From Pseudomonadota bacterium (lineage in GTDB: Bacteria > Pseudomonadota > Gammaproteobacteria > Burkholderiales > Burkholderiaceae_C): DNA of 64,000 bases. The DNA lies in the NCBI GenBank assembly GCA_018241185.1, contig JAFEEH010000196.1, forward strand, positions 1 to 64,000, written 5' to 3'. The notes beneath the pieces were generated by a model, which ran no database searches, had not been told where the DNA came from, and was given only the letters and a program-made list of their open reading frames with translations. Shown in pieces: positions 25,525 to 34,697 of this stretch (its first letter is position 1; every line of letters begins with the position of its first letter). The position numbers and the translations under genes were made by a program.

Positions 25525-28176
25525 GTGAAAGTCTTCAAGCCCTTCCCGCTGTCGTTGCTGACCCGCTGCTTCGAATTCCGCGGACGCACCAGCATCGGCG
25601 TGTCGGCGATGGTGATGGTCGACCTCGGCCCGCAGCGTCGGCTGTGGCAGGAGAAGGACCTGTGGACCTTCTGGGCCACGCGGCCCGAGTCGCAGTGGCC
25701 GCTCGAGGAAGGCATGCCGCGCGTGCGCAGCGAATACCTGGTTTCGGCCGTGGCATATCCCGGCGAGCGGCGCATCGGCTGCATGGCCGCGGCGCAGGTG
25801 GGGGCGCTGTCCAAGCGGGTCCTGGTGTATGGCGAGCGCTACTGGGACGGCGATCGCATCTCGCCGCCCGCCGCCTTCGAGAGCCTGCCGCTCGGTTGGG
25901 CGCAGGCCTGGGGCGGCCCGGCCTGTGCGGACAACCCGCTGGGCAGGGGCATGACGACCGGCGAGGATGGGCTGCGCTGGCTGCCGCGCATCGAGGATCC
26001 GCAGCGCCCGCTGGCATCGCCACGCGACGTCGGACGGCCGATCGGTTTCGGTCCGCTCGACGGCACCTGGCCGCAGCGGGCCGCCAAGCGGGGCACCTAT
26101 GACGAGCGCTGGCTCAAGGAGGAATTTCCGGCCGTCGCGTCCGACGCCGACTGGACCACCTTCAACACCGCCGCCGAGGACCAGCAGCAGGCCGAGCCTT
26201 TCCGCGGCGACGAGGCCTACGCCTTCGAGCACCTGCACCCCACGCAGCCGCGGCTCGAAGGGCGCTTGCCCGGCCTGCGCGCACGCGCCTTCGTCACCCA
26301 CCGCACGGCCGGGGGCGACAAGTTCAAGGAGCTTCGGCTGCGCCTGAACACCCTGTGGTTCTTCCCGGATGCGCAGCGGGCGATCCTGGTGTTCCAGGGC
26401 ATGCACGAGATCGCCGAGGACGATGGCGCCGACATCGTCCACCTGCTCGGCGCGCTGGAGGACATCGATGCGCCACGCCCCGCCGCGCACTACCTGGCGG
26501 TGCGCGACAAGCGCATGGACCGCGAGCACGGCGCGCTCGAGACCCTGCGCGACGAGGACCTGATGCCGGCCGACCTGGTGGTGCCGCTGTTCGATCTCGC
26601 CGCCCAACCCAACATCGCCCTGGAGCGCGGCCAGCGCCGCGCCCGTGCCGAACGCGAGGCCGCCCGGGCCGAGGTGGCGCGCTGGGGCATGGACCCCGAC
26701 GACGGCCACGCGCCGGCGCTGGACGGCCCGGCCATCCCGGAGGTGAAGACGCTGGACGATCTGATCGGCCTGCGCAAGCAGCTCGATCGGCAACGTGCCA
26801 CGCTGGCCGCGCAGGCCGAGAAGGACAAGGCCGCCATGCTGGCCGACGTGCGGAAGGTGTTCGACGCGCAGAGCCAGGATTTCGGGCTGATCGAACGCGA
26901 GATGGCGGGGCTCGAGACGCGCGGGCCGCCGAAGCCCTTCGCGCAGCCGCTCATCCGGAGCTTCGAGGGCTACATCGCCCAGGGCCGTGCGCTGGGGGGC
27001 GACGTGCGAGAACTGGAAGAGATGCTGGCCGACAAGCCGCTGATGGACAGCTGGCACCAGGGCGACCGCAAGCAGCTGATGGCCTACCGTGGCGCAGCGC
27101 ATTACCAAGCGCCCGCTTCGAGGCTGGCCGGCGACGAGGCGGCCGAACTGCGCCAGCGCCTGTTGGCTCAGCGCGCCGCCGGCGGCAGCTGTGCGGGGTG
27201 GGACCTCACCGGCGCCGACCTGTCGGGCCTGGACCTGTCGGGCCTGGACCTGCAGGGCGCGCTCATGGAGAGCGCCAACCTCACCGGCACCCTGCTGGGC
27301 GGTGCCAACCTGTGCGACGCGGTGCTGGCCCACGCCACGCTGCAGTCGACGGTGCTGGTCGGCGCGCGCATGGACCGCGCCAATCTCGGCGCAGCGCAGG
27401 TCGTGCGTAGCGACTTCTCCAGCGCGAGCCTCGCGGGCACCGTGCTGCAGAAAGCCCGCGTGCAGGAAAGCCGGCTGCACGGCGCGCGCATCGACGGTAT
27501 CCGCCTGGAGGACGCGACGCTCGTCGCCTGCGACCTGTCCGGCGTCCACAGCGAGGCGATGCTGGTGTTCCTGCGGCACGACCTGCGCGGCTGCAGCTTC
27601 GCCAGTGCCCGGCTGGCGCAGAGCACCTTCGTCGAGTGCGATCTGACGGGGGCCGACTTCGGCGATGCGGTGCTGACCAAGAGTGCATTCGTGACCGTGC
27701 GGGCGGCGGGGGCGAGCTTTCGCGGACTGCGCATCGAGTCCGGCTGCTTCGCCCAGGGCTGCGTGCTGGACGGGTGCGATTTCAGCGCGGCGGTGCTCCC
27801 GAACATCAGCTTCCGGGGTGCGCAGCTCGCTGGCGCCCGCTTCGTGGGCGCGCAACTGTCGGGCACCGACTTCAGCGACTGCGAGCTGTCGGGTGCCGAC
27901 TTCGCGCAGGCCCGGCTGCCGGGCAGCCGCTTCGTGCGGGCCCGGCTGCACGACACGCGCATGGCCTCGAGCAACCTGATGAATGCGGTGCTCCAGCACG
28001 CCCGGCTGTCGCGCACCGACTTCAGCCACGCCAACCTGTTCCAGAGCGACTTCGCCCGCGTGCGGATCGAGCAGCACGGCCCGGGCTTCGACACCGCGCT
28101 GGTCACGCGCATGCGCACCTATCCGCGCCATCGCGCGGCGACGGGCACGGTGGAGGCGGCACATGGACAAGGCTGA
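25525..28176 (+). CDS. DUF2169 and pentapeptide-repeat protein (T6SS adaptor)
   Basis: 883 aa from a GTG 7 bp after the vgrG stop. The DUF2169 domain covers about residues 1-330 (FEFRGRTSIGVSAMVMVDLG, GERYWDGDRISPPAAFESLP). A charged helical section (about 380-520) follows. From about 555 to 860 it is a pentapeptide-repeat right-handed helix (LTGADLSGLDLSGLDLQGAL and many A(D/N)LxG units). DUF2169 proteins are chaperone/adaptors for loading cargo onto VgrG. It overlaps the next pentapeptide gene by 14 bp. Confidence 0.85.
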   Translation: MKVFKPFPLSLLTRCFEFRGRTSIGVSAMVMVDLGPQRRLWQEKDLWTFWATRPESQWPLEEGMPRVRSEYLVSAVAYPGERRIGCMAAAQVGALSKRVLVYGERYWDGDRISPPAAFESLPLGWAQAWGGPACADNPLGRGMTTGEDGLRWLPRIEDPQRPLASPRDVGRPIGFGPLDGTWPQRAAKRGTYDERWLKEEFPAVASDADWTTFNTAAEDQQQAEPFRGDEAYAFEHLHPTQPRLEGRLPGLRARAFVTHRTAGGDKFKELRLRLNTLWFFPDAQRAILVFQGMHEIAEDDGADIVHLLGALEDIDAPRPAAHYLAVRDKRMDREHGALETLRDEDLMPADLVVPLFDLAAQPNIALERGQRRARAEREAARAEVARWGMDPDDGHAPALDGPAIPEVKTLDDLIGLRKQLDRQRATLAAQAEKDKAAMLADVRKVFDAQSQDFGLIEREMAGLETRGPPKPFAQPLIRSFEGYIAQGRALGGDVRELEEMLADKPLMDSWHQGDRKQLMAYRGAAHYQAPASRLAGDEAAELRQRLLAQRAAGGSCAGWDLTGADLSGLDLSGLDLQGALMESANLTGTLLGGANLCDAVLAHATLQSTVLVGARMDRANLGAAQVVRSDFSSASLAGTVLQKARVQESRLHGARIDGIRLEDATLVACDLSGVHSEAMLVFLRHDLRGCSFASARLAQSTFVECDLTGADFGDAVLTKSAFVTVRAAGASFRGLRIESGCFAQGCVLDGCDFSAAVLPNISFRGAQLAGARFVGAQLSGTDFSDCELSGADFAQARLPGSRFVRARLHDTRMASSNLMNAVLQHARLSRTDFSHANLFQSDFARVRIEQHGPGFDTALVTRMRTYPRHRAATGTVEAAHGQG

Positions 28177-29218
28177 GCTCCTGCGGCGGGTGCAGAGCGC
28201 CGAGCCGGTGCTGCAGCAGGACTTCTCGGGCATGGACCTGGCCGGCGCCGACCTGCGGGCCACGCTGTTCGACCGCTGCCGCTTCGCCGGCACGCGCATG
28301 GCCTCGGCCGACCTGTCCGCCAGCCAGTTCCTGGGCTGCCAGTTCGACCGCACCGACATGCCCGGCGTCGTCGTGCACAACACCACCTTCTCCGGCTGCC
28401 GCTTCGAGCGAGCGATCATGACGGGTGCCAGCCTGGCCAACGCCTGCTTCTTCGAGTGCGAGGTGCAGGGCCTGGCGGCGGCCCAGGTGCGTGTGGACTT
28501 CGCGACCTTCGCGAAGTGCAGGCTCGATCTGCTGCTGCTGACGCAGGCCACGCTCGAGAAGATGACCTGGTCCGATTGCGACACCGGCCAGATCGACCTG
28601 TCGGGCGCGACGCTCGAGCGATCGGTGCTGCTCGACTGCGACCTGCGGCGCGCGCGCCTGGGGGGCACCGCATTCATCCATGCCGTGCTGTCGCGCTCGA
28701 AGCTGGCCGGCCATCGTTTCACGGACCAGCGTTTCGTGAGCACGCAGTTCATCGGAGCCGACCTGAGCGGCTGCGATTTCTCGGGTGCGCAGGTCGGCCA
28801 GGTCAATTTCCAGCAGGCCCTGCTCCCGCAGGCACGCTTCGTCGACGCCCGGGCGCGCAACGCGATCTTCCTGGAGGCCGACCTGACGGCTGCCGGCTTC
28901 GAGGGCGCGGACCTGACGCAGGCGATCTTTGCCGGCGCGCGCGCGGGCGGCGCCCGCTTCGACGGCGCCAACCTCTACCAGACCAACTGGTCGGCCGCGG
29001 CGCTGCAGGACGCCAGCCTGGCGCGCTGCGACCTCACCTATGCCGACTTCTCGCACGCCGACCTGTCGCGCGCCGACCTGCGCGGGGCCACGCTGGCGCG
29101 GGCCAACCTGCACGGCGTCACCGACCCACAGGCGCAGTACACCGATCGCGCGCGGGCGCTGGACAGTGACCCCCACCTGCTGCAGGCCGAGCGCTGGCCG
29201 ATGAACGCCGTGGCGTAG
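28163..29218 (+). CDS. Pentapeptide-repeat protein (T6SS cargo module)
   Basis: 351 aa, almost entirely pentapeptide repeats from about residue 18 to 320 (FSGMDLAGADLRATLFDRCR; ADFSHADLSRADLRGATLAR). No signal peptide or catalytic motif is present. Its start lies inside the preceding gene's end. Such genes regularly accompany DUF2169 and DUF3540 in VgrG modules and are thought to help loading or act as structural carriers; exact role unknown. The two pentapeptide regions probably arose by duplication. Confidence 0.8.
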   Translation: MDKAELLRRVQSAEPVLQQDFSGMDLAGADLRATLFDRCRFAGTRMASADLSASQFLGCQFDRTDMPGVVVHNTTFSGCRFERAIMTGASLANACFFECEVQGLAAAQVRVDFATFAKCRLDLLLLTQATLEKMTWSDCDTGQIDLSGATLERSVLLDCDLRRARLGGTAFIHAVLSRSKLAGHRFTDQRFVSTQFIGADLSGCDFSGAQVGQVNFQQALLPQARFVDARARNAIFLEADLTAAGFEGADLTQAIFAGARAGGARFDGANLYQTNWSAAALQDASLARCDLTYADFSHADLSRADLRGATLARANLHGVTDPQAQYTDRARALDSDPHLLQAERWPMNAVA

Positions 29219-29250
29219 CCACCGACAACCCCTGAAGAGAGAGCACCACC

Positions 29251-29817
29251 ATGGGCATTCGAGACGAGGATCTGATGCAGCTGTGTGCCGCGCCGATGCA
29301 CGGCGTGGCCACCGTCACCGCGCTGGACGCGGCGAGCTTCACAGTGCAGACCGCGCAGGGGCCGCTGCCCGCACGCCGGGCTGCGAGCTGCCTGATGGTC
29401 CCGCAGGTGGGCGACCGGGTGTGGCTGGCGGGCGACCTGGCGCACGGGCTGTACATCACCGCGGTGCTGGAGCGCGCGGCGGCCGCAGGCTGCGAACTGC
29501 GCCTGCCACCGGACAGCGTGATGTCGCTGGCTGCTGGCACGCTGACGGTGCAGGCGCCTGCGTTGCGCGTGGTGGCGCGCGAGGCCACCGCAACCTTCGG
29601 CCGCGTGAAGCTGGTGGGCGACCTGCTGGAGTCCTTCTTCGACAAGGTCTCGCAGTTCTCGCGCTGGAGCCAGCGCGTGGTCGACGGCCCCGACCAGGTG
29701 CGCAGCCAGCACATCGACTGGCGCGCCGAGCGCACGCTGCAGCTGCAGGCGGAGCACCTGATCGCCAACGGTTCGCGTCTGGTGAAGGCCGACGGTGACC
29801 AGATCCACCTGGGTTGA
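29251..29817 (+). CDS. DUF3540 domain protein (T6SS cargo module)
   Basis: 188 aa. The DUF3540 pattern is present: VPQVGDRVWLAGDLAHGLYI, then VVAREATATFGRVKLVGDLLESFFDKVSQFS and QHIDWRAERTLQLQAEHLI. These resemble VgrG needle strands, suggesting a spike-associated beta structure. It lies 32 bp after the pentapeptide gene and 21 bp before the PAAR-like gene. Confidence 0.8.
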   Translation: MGIRDEDLMQLCAAPMHGVATVTALDAASFTVQTAQGPLPARRAASCLMVPQVGDRVWLAGDLAHGLYITAVLERAAAAGCELRLPPDSVMSLAAGTLTVQAPALRVVAREATATFGRVKLVGDLLESFFDKVSQFSRWSQRVVDGPDQVRSQHIDWRAERTLQLQAEHLIANGSRLVKADGDQIHLG

Positions 29818-29838
29818 GCCCGCAAGGAGACCACATCC

Positions 29839-30234
29839 ATGTTCGCCAATTGCCAGATGATGGGCACCGACCTGGCCTTCCCGGACGTGTGCCTCACGCC
29901 CAGCCCGGCCGGCCCCGTGCCTATTCCCTACCCGAACATCGCCATGGGGCCGATGGCCATACCGAACGTGCCGACCATCCTGTTCATGGGCGCGCCCGCG
30001 CACAACATGGGCACGACGATCCCGATGACCAACGGCGACAACCCCGGCGTCGCCACCGGCGTCGCGTCGGGCATGGTGATGGGGCCGAGCCGGCACCTGA
30101 CCGGCGCCTTCAGCGTGCTGCTCAAGGGCATGCCCGCCACACGCATGACGAGCGTGTCGCTGCAGAACAGCACCAACGCGCCGGGCTGCCGGCTGGTGCC
30201 CAGCCAGGTCAAGGTGTTGATGCTGGCCCCTTGA
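29839..30234 (+). CDS. PAAR-like DUF4150 tip protein
   Basis: 131 aa, DUF4150/PAAR-like. Conserved pattern: CLTPSPAGPVPIPYPNIAM, then VPTILFMGAPAHNMGTTIPM and the Gly/Thr-rich GVATGVASGMVMGPSRHLTG. It caps the VgrG needle. There is no C-terminal extension, so unlike many DUF4150 proteins it carries no fused toxin. AAGGAGA precedes the ATG. Confidence 0.88.
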   Translation: MFANCQMMGTDLAFPDVCLTPSPAGPVPIPYPNIAMGPMAIPNVPTILFMGAPAHNMGTTIPMTNGDNPGVATGVASGMVMGPSRHLTGAFSVLLKGMPATRMTSVSLQNSTNAPGCRLVPSQVKVLMLAP

Positions 30235-30256
30235 GAAGCGACGCGAGAGTGCTCCC

Positions 30257-32080
30257 ATGATCCAGATTCAGGTACTGACCATCCGCGGTGCGCCGCCGCA
30301 GCGTGCCCTGCAGGCGCTTTTCGACCAGTCGGGCGGCACCATCGGGCGTGCCGACAGCAACACCCTGGTGCTCGACGACCCCGAGCGCACGGTGTCGCGG
30401 GTGCACGCGCAGGTGACGGTGCGGGACGGCCACTTCTTCGTCACCGACCGCGGCAGCAATCCCACCCAGATCAACGGGCGTCCGCTGGGCACCGGCGTCG
30501 AGGCGCCGCTCGCGCCGGGTGACCGGCTGGTGATGGGCAGCTTCGAACTCGTGGTGCAAGCGGCGCCGGCCATCGAGCAGACCATGATTCCGGGCCAGCT
30601 TGCCGCAGCAGGCGCACCGGGGGCCGACGACCCGTTTGCCGATCTGCTGGCGGGGTTGGGGCCGGCGCCTGCACCGGCTGCGACATCGCCCCGAGCGGCC
30701 GCTGCCGCCCCCGGTCCCCTGGCGTTCCCGGATCCGATGGGCAGTGGCAGGGGTGCTGGCGCACCGGGTGGTGGCGTCGATCCCTTCGCAGACCTGCTGG
30801 GTGCGGCGGCGGCGGCGCCGCCGACGGGCGGCGGCCTGCTCGACGACTTCTCCGACCTGGGCCTGCCGGCCGCTTCGGCGCCCACGGCCAGCGGCCAGCG
30901 CATCGACGAGCTTTTCGGGGGCGTCGAAGGTGGCCTCGGCGGCGATCCGCTCGCGCTGTCGCCGCTGGCGGATCCCTTGTTGCACCCGAACACCGCCGCT
31001 GGCGACGATCCCTTTGCCGCATTGGGGAAGGCGCCGACACCCGGCCAGGCACCGGTCGCGGACCACGTGCCGATCGGCCAGTTCGGCTACACGCCGCCGC
31101 GGGCCGTCACGCCGCCGGCGCCGGCCGCATCCGACGAGGCGCCGCTCTTCGACGACCAGACCGGCCAGCCGATCCGCATCGCGCGCGCGCCCGCGCAGGC
31201 ATTGCGGCCTGCCGCAGCCGAGGCGGCACCGGCCCCCCGGCCGCCGCAGGCCGCGCCTGCTCCGGTTGTGGCGCCGTTCCCCGCCCTGCTGCCCGACGAG
31301 GACGCGTTCGCCGACCTGCTCGGCCCCGCGCTTGCCCCAACGCCGTCGACGCCGGCCGCACCGATTGCGCCGGCCGCCGTGCCGGTGGCGGCGCCCCCCG
31401 AGCGGGCCCCGCCGCCTCCCGCGGCGGTGCCGCAGGCTCCGGCGCCGGCCATGTCCCCTGCGCCGGGCGCGGGCGATGCCGAACTGCTCGCCGCCTTCCT
31501 GCGCGGCCTGGGCCCGGTCCATCAGGCCCCCACCACGCTGACGCCGGCGCTGATGGAACGCATCGGCGTGTTGCTGCGCGGCGCGACCGAGGGCACGCTG
31601 CAACTGCTGCTCACCCGCCAGGAGCTCAAGCGCGAGGTGCGGGCCGAGGTGACCATGATCGCGGCGCAGGCCAACAACCCGCTGAAGTTCTCGCCCACGG
31701 TCGATGTGGCGCTGGCCCACCTGCTGGGGCCCGGCGTGCGCGGCTTCATGCCGGCCGAGGCGGCGATGCGCGATGCCTACGACGACCTGCGCTCGCACCA
31801 GTTCGGCGTCATGGTCGGCATGCGCGCGGCCCTGGCAAACCTGATCGAGCGCTTCGGCCCCGACGAGCTGGAGAAGAAGATCGCGGCCAAGTCCGCACTG
31901 GACAGCCTGTTCGCCTCGGGGCGCAAGGCCCGGCTGTGGGACCAGTTCGTGGCGCTGTACGGCACCATCGCCGCCGAGGCCGAGGACGACTTCCACACGC
32001 TCTTCGGCAAGGCCTTCCTCGAGGCCTACGAGGAACAGATGGCGCGGCTGAAGGATGCCGGCGCGCCGGCATCCCGTTGA
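30257..32080 (+). CDS. tagH: T6SS FHA-domain protein (TagH/Fha type)
   Basis: 607 aa. The FHA domain covers about residues 20-100 (GTIGRADSNTLVLDDPERTVSRVHAQV in outline; key residues GR, SRxH and N of INGR). A long Ala/Pro-rich linker (about 110-410) leads to the T6SS-specific FHA C-terminal domain (LLAAFLRGLG, MERIGVLLRGATEGTLQLLL, ANNPLKFSPTVDVALAHLLG). FHA domains bind phospho-Thr; this is the target through which the kinase at 6220 licenses T6SS assembly. The phosphatase gene is 18 bp downstream. Confidence 0.92.
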   Translation: MIQIQVLTIRGAPPQRALQALFDQSGGTIGRADSNTLVLDDPERTVSRVHAQVTVRDGHFFVTDRGSNPTQINGRPLGTGVEAPLAPGDRLVMGSFELVVQAAPAIEQTMIPGQLAAAGAPGADDPFADLLAGLGPAPAPAATSPRAAAAAPGPLAFPDPMGSGRGAGAPGGGVDPFADLLGAAAAAPPTGGGLLDDFSDLGLPAASAPTASGQRIDELFGGVEGGLGGDPLALSPLADPLLHPNTAAGDDPFAALGKAPTPGQAPVADHVPIGQFGYTPPRAVTPPAPAASDEAPLFDDQTGQPIRIARAPAQALRPAAAEAAPAPRPPQAAPAPVVAPFPALLPDEDAFADLLGPALAPTPSTPAAPIAPAAVPVAAPPERAPPPPAAVPQAPAPAMSPAPGAGDAELLAAFLRGLGPVHQAPTTLTPALMERIGVLLRGATEGTLQLLLTRQELKREVRAEVTMIAAQANNPLKFSPTVDVALAHLLGPGVRGFMPAEAAMRDAYDDLRSHQFGVMVGMRAALANLIERFGPDELEKKIAAKSALDSLFASGRKARLWDQFVALYGTIAAEAEDDFHTLFGKAFLEAYEEQMARLKDAGAPASR

Positions 32081-32098
32081 GCGGGGAAGGAGCAGGGC

Positions 32099-32890
32099 GT
32101 GGAAATCGAAATCGTCTCGCTCTCCAAGCAAGGGGGGCGCGAGTACAACGAGGACGTGCACGGCCACTGGCACAACGGGCACTTCGTCGCCTGCCTGGTG
32201 GCCGATGGTGCCGGCGGCCATGGCGGCGGCGACGTCGCCGCAGCCACCGCGCGCAGCAGCATCCTGGCCGGCTTCGCGGCGCTGCCCAGCCTGGACGAGG
32301 ATGCGCTGCGCGAGCTGCTCGAGCGCGCCAACCTTGACGTCGTGGCCCGCCAGGCCGAGGGCGGCAAGCTGGCCAGCATGCGATCCACGGTGGTGCTGGC
32401 GGCGGTGGACCTGGAGCAGCACGCGCTGGTGTGGGCGCACACCGGCGACAGCCGGGCCTACCTGTTCCGCGGCGGCGCCATCGTCGCGCGCACGACCGAC
32501 CACAGCCTGGTGCAGCAGATGGTGGCCAGTGGCATGCTCGACGACGAGGGCGCCCGCCTGCATCCCCAGCGCAACATGCTGCTGTCTGCGCTGGGCTCGG
32601 TGCAGGAGCCGCCCGAAATCACGGTGTCGGGCCGCATGCGCCTGGAGGTGGGCGACGTGCTGCTGCTGTGCTCCGACGGCGTGTGGGAACCCCTGGGCGA
32701 CGAGTGGCTCATCGACACGCTGCATGCCGCCCGCACGGCGGCGCAGTGGACCGAGGAGCTCGACGCGCAGATCCAGGCCCAGGCCAAGCCGGGGCACGAC
32801 AACTACACCGCGGTGGTGCTGTGGGTGCTGCGCGAGGACGAGGAATCGACCCGGCTGATGGCAGATCCCGGGTCAGCCGATCTGGAATAA
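32099..32890 (+). CDS. T6SS PP2C-type protein phosphatase (PppA/Stp type)
   Basis: 263 aa from GTG 32099, with AAGGAGC upstream. PP2C metal-binding motifs are present: GREYNEDVHG, VADGAGGHGGG, HTGDSRAYLF, LCSDGVWE and GHDNYTAVVLWV. It removes phosphate from the FHA partner and turns T6SS assembly off. It ends the plus-strand run and faces the OmpA-type gene across a 66-bp gap filled by a dispersed repeat. Confidence 0.92.
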   Translation: MEIEIVSLSKQGGREYNEDVHGHWHNGHFVACLVADGAGGHGGGDVAAATARSSILAGFAALPSLDEDALRELLERANLDVVARQAEGGKLASMRSTVVLAAVDLEQHALVWAHTGDSRAYLFRGGAIVARTTDHSLVQQMVASGMLDDEGARLHPQRNMLLSALGSVQEPPEITVSGRMRLEVGDVLLLCSDGVWEPLGDEWLIDTLHAARTAAQWTEELDAQIQAQAKPGHDNYTAVVLWVLREDEESTRLMADPGSADLE

Positions 32891-32946
32891 AAAGTGCCTG
32901 CAGCGCCCGCCCAGCGGGCGCAAGCAGCTACAAAAAGAATAGCAAA
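32886..32946 (-). repeat. Dispersed 65-bp repeat, copy C
   Basis: Reverse-strand copy in the gap between two convergent genes: TTGCTATTCTTTTTGTAGCTG, GCGCCCGCTGGGCGGGCGC and TGCAGGCACTTTTT. The GC stem with flanking A/T runs on both sides could work as a bidirectional terminator. Confidence 0.75.
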
Positions 32947-32956
32947 AAACCCTTGA

Positions 32957-33970
32957 TCAGAGGCGGACGAGTTCCACCCGCCTGTTCTTCGCGCGCCCCG
33001 CCTCGGAGTCGTTGGGCGCGATCGGCTCCGTCGCGCCGGCGCCGCGCGTGCCCAGGCGCCGCGGGTCGATGCCGGCCTTCACCAGCGCCGCGATCACCGC
33101 CACGCTGCGCCGCTGCGACAGGTCCTTGTTGTGGGCCTCGTTGCCCTGCCCGTCGGTGTGGCCGACCACCTGCAGCCGCAGTTGCGGATTGGCCCGCAGC
33201 AGCTTGGCCATCTCGTCCAGCGTCGGCTGGGACTCGGCGCGCAGCGCGTCCCGGTCGGTATCGAAGTGCAGGCCGTAGAGGTTGATGCGTCCTTGCTCGG
33301 CCAGGCCCCTCTGCATCGCGCCGGCGTCGACGAAGACGATGCGCCCGCTTTCCATCGGCTTGCTCTCGACCACGCGCACGAAGGCGTGGTTGCCGACCTC
33401 CGGGTTGTGCTCGGCGAGCGCGATGCTCGCGTGCACCGTGCCGCTGTCGGTGGTCTTGCGCGCGAGCAAGTAGCGCGCGCTCACGCCGAAATAGTTGCGC
33501 ACGTAGTCGCCCCGCTTGCCCAGCCGGGGCCATTCGGGGTCGTCGAAAGCGAGCGCGAAGTCGTAGGGGGTGGTGGTGTCGCCCGAACCCGGTCGCTGCT
33601 GGTAGCAAGACGCGTTGGCGGTGCCGCAGCTGAAGAGCACCTCGAAGCCCTTGGACTTGAGGCTGCTCTCGTAGTTGCGAAGCACTTCCAGCGTGGAGCG
33701 CCCGGCGGGCAACTGGTAGTAGTAGAGCGTGACCTTGCCTTCGAGGCGGAGCAACTCGGGCTTGCCGCCGCCCCAGTTCTGAAACGGCTTCTGGATCAGG
33801 CCCACTTCATCGAAGGCATTGCTGCGGACCGCCTCGAGCACCGAGCCCTCATACCGGCCGACCAGCGGGTGGTCCTTGCCGGGCTCTGCGGCCCGCAGGC
33901 CGCCCGGCAGCCACAGGGCAGCGGAAAGGGCCATCATGGCGAGTCGCATGGCACGGGCGTCGTGGTGCAT
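32957..33970 (-). CDS. OmpA-family protein with DUF4892-like N-terminus
   Basis: 337 aa from the ATG at 33970; a second ATG at 33949 gives 330 aa and the same signal peptide (MRLAMMALSAALWLPGGLRA). The mature N-terminal domain (YEGSVLEAVRSNAFDEVGL to about residue 200) resembles DUF4892. The C-terminal OmpA domain has YGLHFDTDRDALRAES, VVGHTDGQG and NDSEAGRAKNRRVELVRL. Probably periplasmic or outer-membrane-linked and wall-binding. It is the last gene of the minus-strand run, separated from its neighbour by about 110 bp. Confidence 0.8.
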   Translation of the reverse strand: MHHDARAMRLAMMALSAALWLPGGLRAAEPGKDHPLVGRYEGSVLEAVRSNAFDEVGLIQKPFQNWGGGKPELLRLEGKVTLYYYQLPAGRSTLEVLRNYESSLKSKGFEVLFSCGTANASCYQQRPGSGDTTTPYDFALAFDDPEWPRLGKRGDYVRNYFGVSARYLLARKTTDSGTVHASIALAEHNPEVGNHAFVRVVESKPMESGRIVFVDAGAMQRGLAEQGRINLYGLHFDTDRDALRAESQPTLDEMAKLLRANPQLRLQVVGHTDGQGNEAHNKDLSQRRSVAVIAALVKAGIDPRRLGTRGAGATEPIAPNDSEAGRAKNRRVELVRL

Positions 33971-34078
33971 GGGGCGTGGGCGGAAAGCGGAGGCAGGCCG
34001 GCGGCGGCCCTGCCGGACCGTGTGACGGGATCCCGGAGCGCGGATGCGCACACCGCGCATCCGCGTCCGGTGGTGCGC

Positions 34079-34618
34079 TCAGGCGCCTCCGGTGGTGGGA
34101 ACCGTCTGCGGTACGTACGTGTACTGGGCAGCGGTGCTCTTGTGGGTGCGTAATGCGGCGCGAAGTGCGGCGGGGACGTCCTGACGGTTCGGCAGGTTGC
34201 GGTAGTTGTCGATCCCCTGCTTGTTGCAGAAGTGGTTGCAGCCGCTGTTCAGCGCGTCGAGCGAGTAGCGCGAGTGGGTGATCGTGCTGAGCTGCCCTGG
34301 CCCGCGGAACGGATCGAAGATGCCGTCCTGCGTGGTGGGCGAGCCCTTTGCGGCGATCTGACTCTGGAAATGCACGATGTGGGACTGCGTGATGGGCCCG
34401 ATGCGGCCATCGACGGCGATCGGGTCGGTCGCGTTCGGCGGCGGCTCGAAACCCACGTCCGTGAAGCCCATCAATTCGTAGTAGAAGATGCGCAGCAAGG
34501 CTTGCACCAGCATGACGTCGTCGCGGGCATTGGAGCCGATGCGGCCGACCGCCCAGTCCACGTTGTAGGCGGGAAAAGGCTGGCTCGACTGGGTGGTCAG
34601 CACGGCGGTGAATGCCAT
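34079..34618 (-). CDS. Peptidoglycan-binding-like protein next to hcp
   Basis: 179 aa from the ATG at 34618, chosen because CAGGAGAACA lies just upstream; the open frame extends further. The middle (VDGRIGPITQSHIVHFQSQI, about residues 69-88) matches the PG_binding_1 helical motif, and VGRIGSNARDDVMLVQALLR looks like its first repeat. No signal peptide. A cytoplasmic, wall-binding-like protein next to hcp suggests an Hcp-delivered cargo or adaptor, but no catalytic motif is visible. Family not certain. Confidence 0.6.
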   Translation of the reverse strand: MAFTAVLTTQSSQPFPAYNVDWAVGRIGSNARDDVMLVQALLRIFYYELMGFTDVGFEPPPNATDPIAVDGRIGPITQSHIVHFQSQIAAKGSPTTQDGIFDPFRGPGQLSTITHSRYSLDALNSGCNHFCNKQGIDNYRNLPNRQDVPAALRAALRTHKSTAAQYTYVPQTVPTTGGA

Positions 34619-34697
34619 GGTGTTCTCCTGGACGGGATGGCCGTGCGCCTGATGTCGGGGCGGATCGCCCGGCCCGACGGCGCACGACCCATCGCCA

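Noticed and set aside
15335..30234. Phage-tail-like genes (gp25, VgrG, PAAR) suggesting a prophage
   Set aside because: They come with ClpV, TssF, TssG, TssM and an FHA/kinase pathway; no capsid, terminase or integrase is present.
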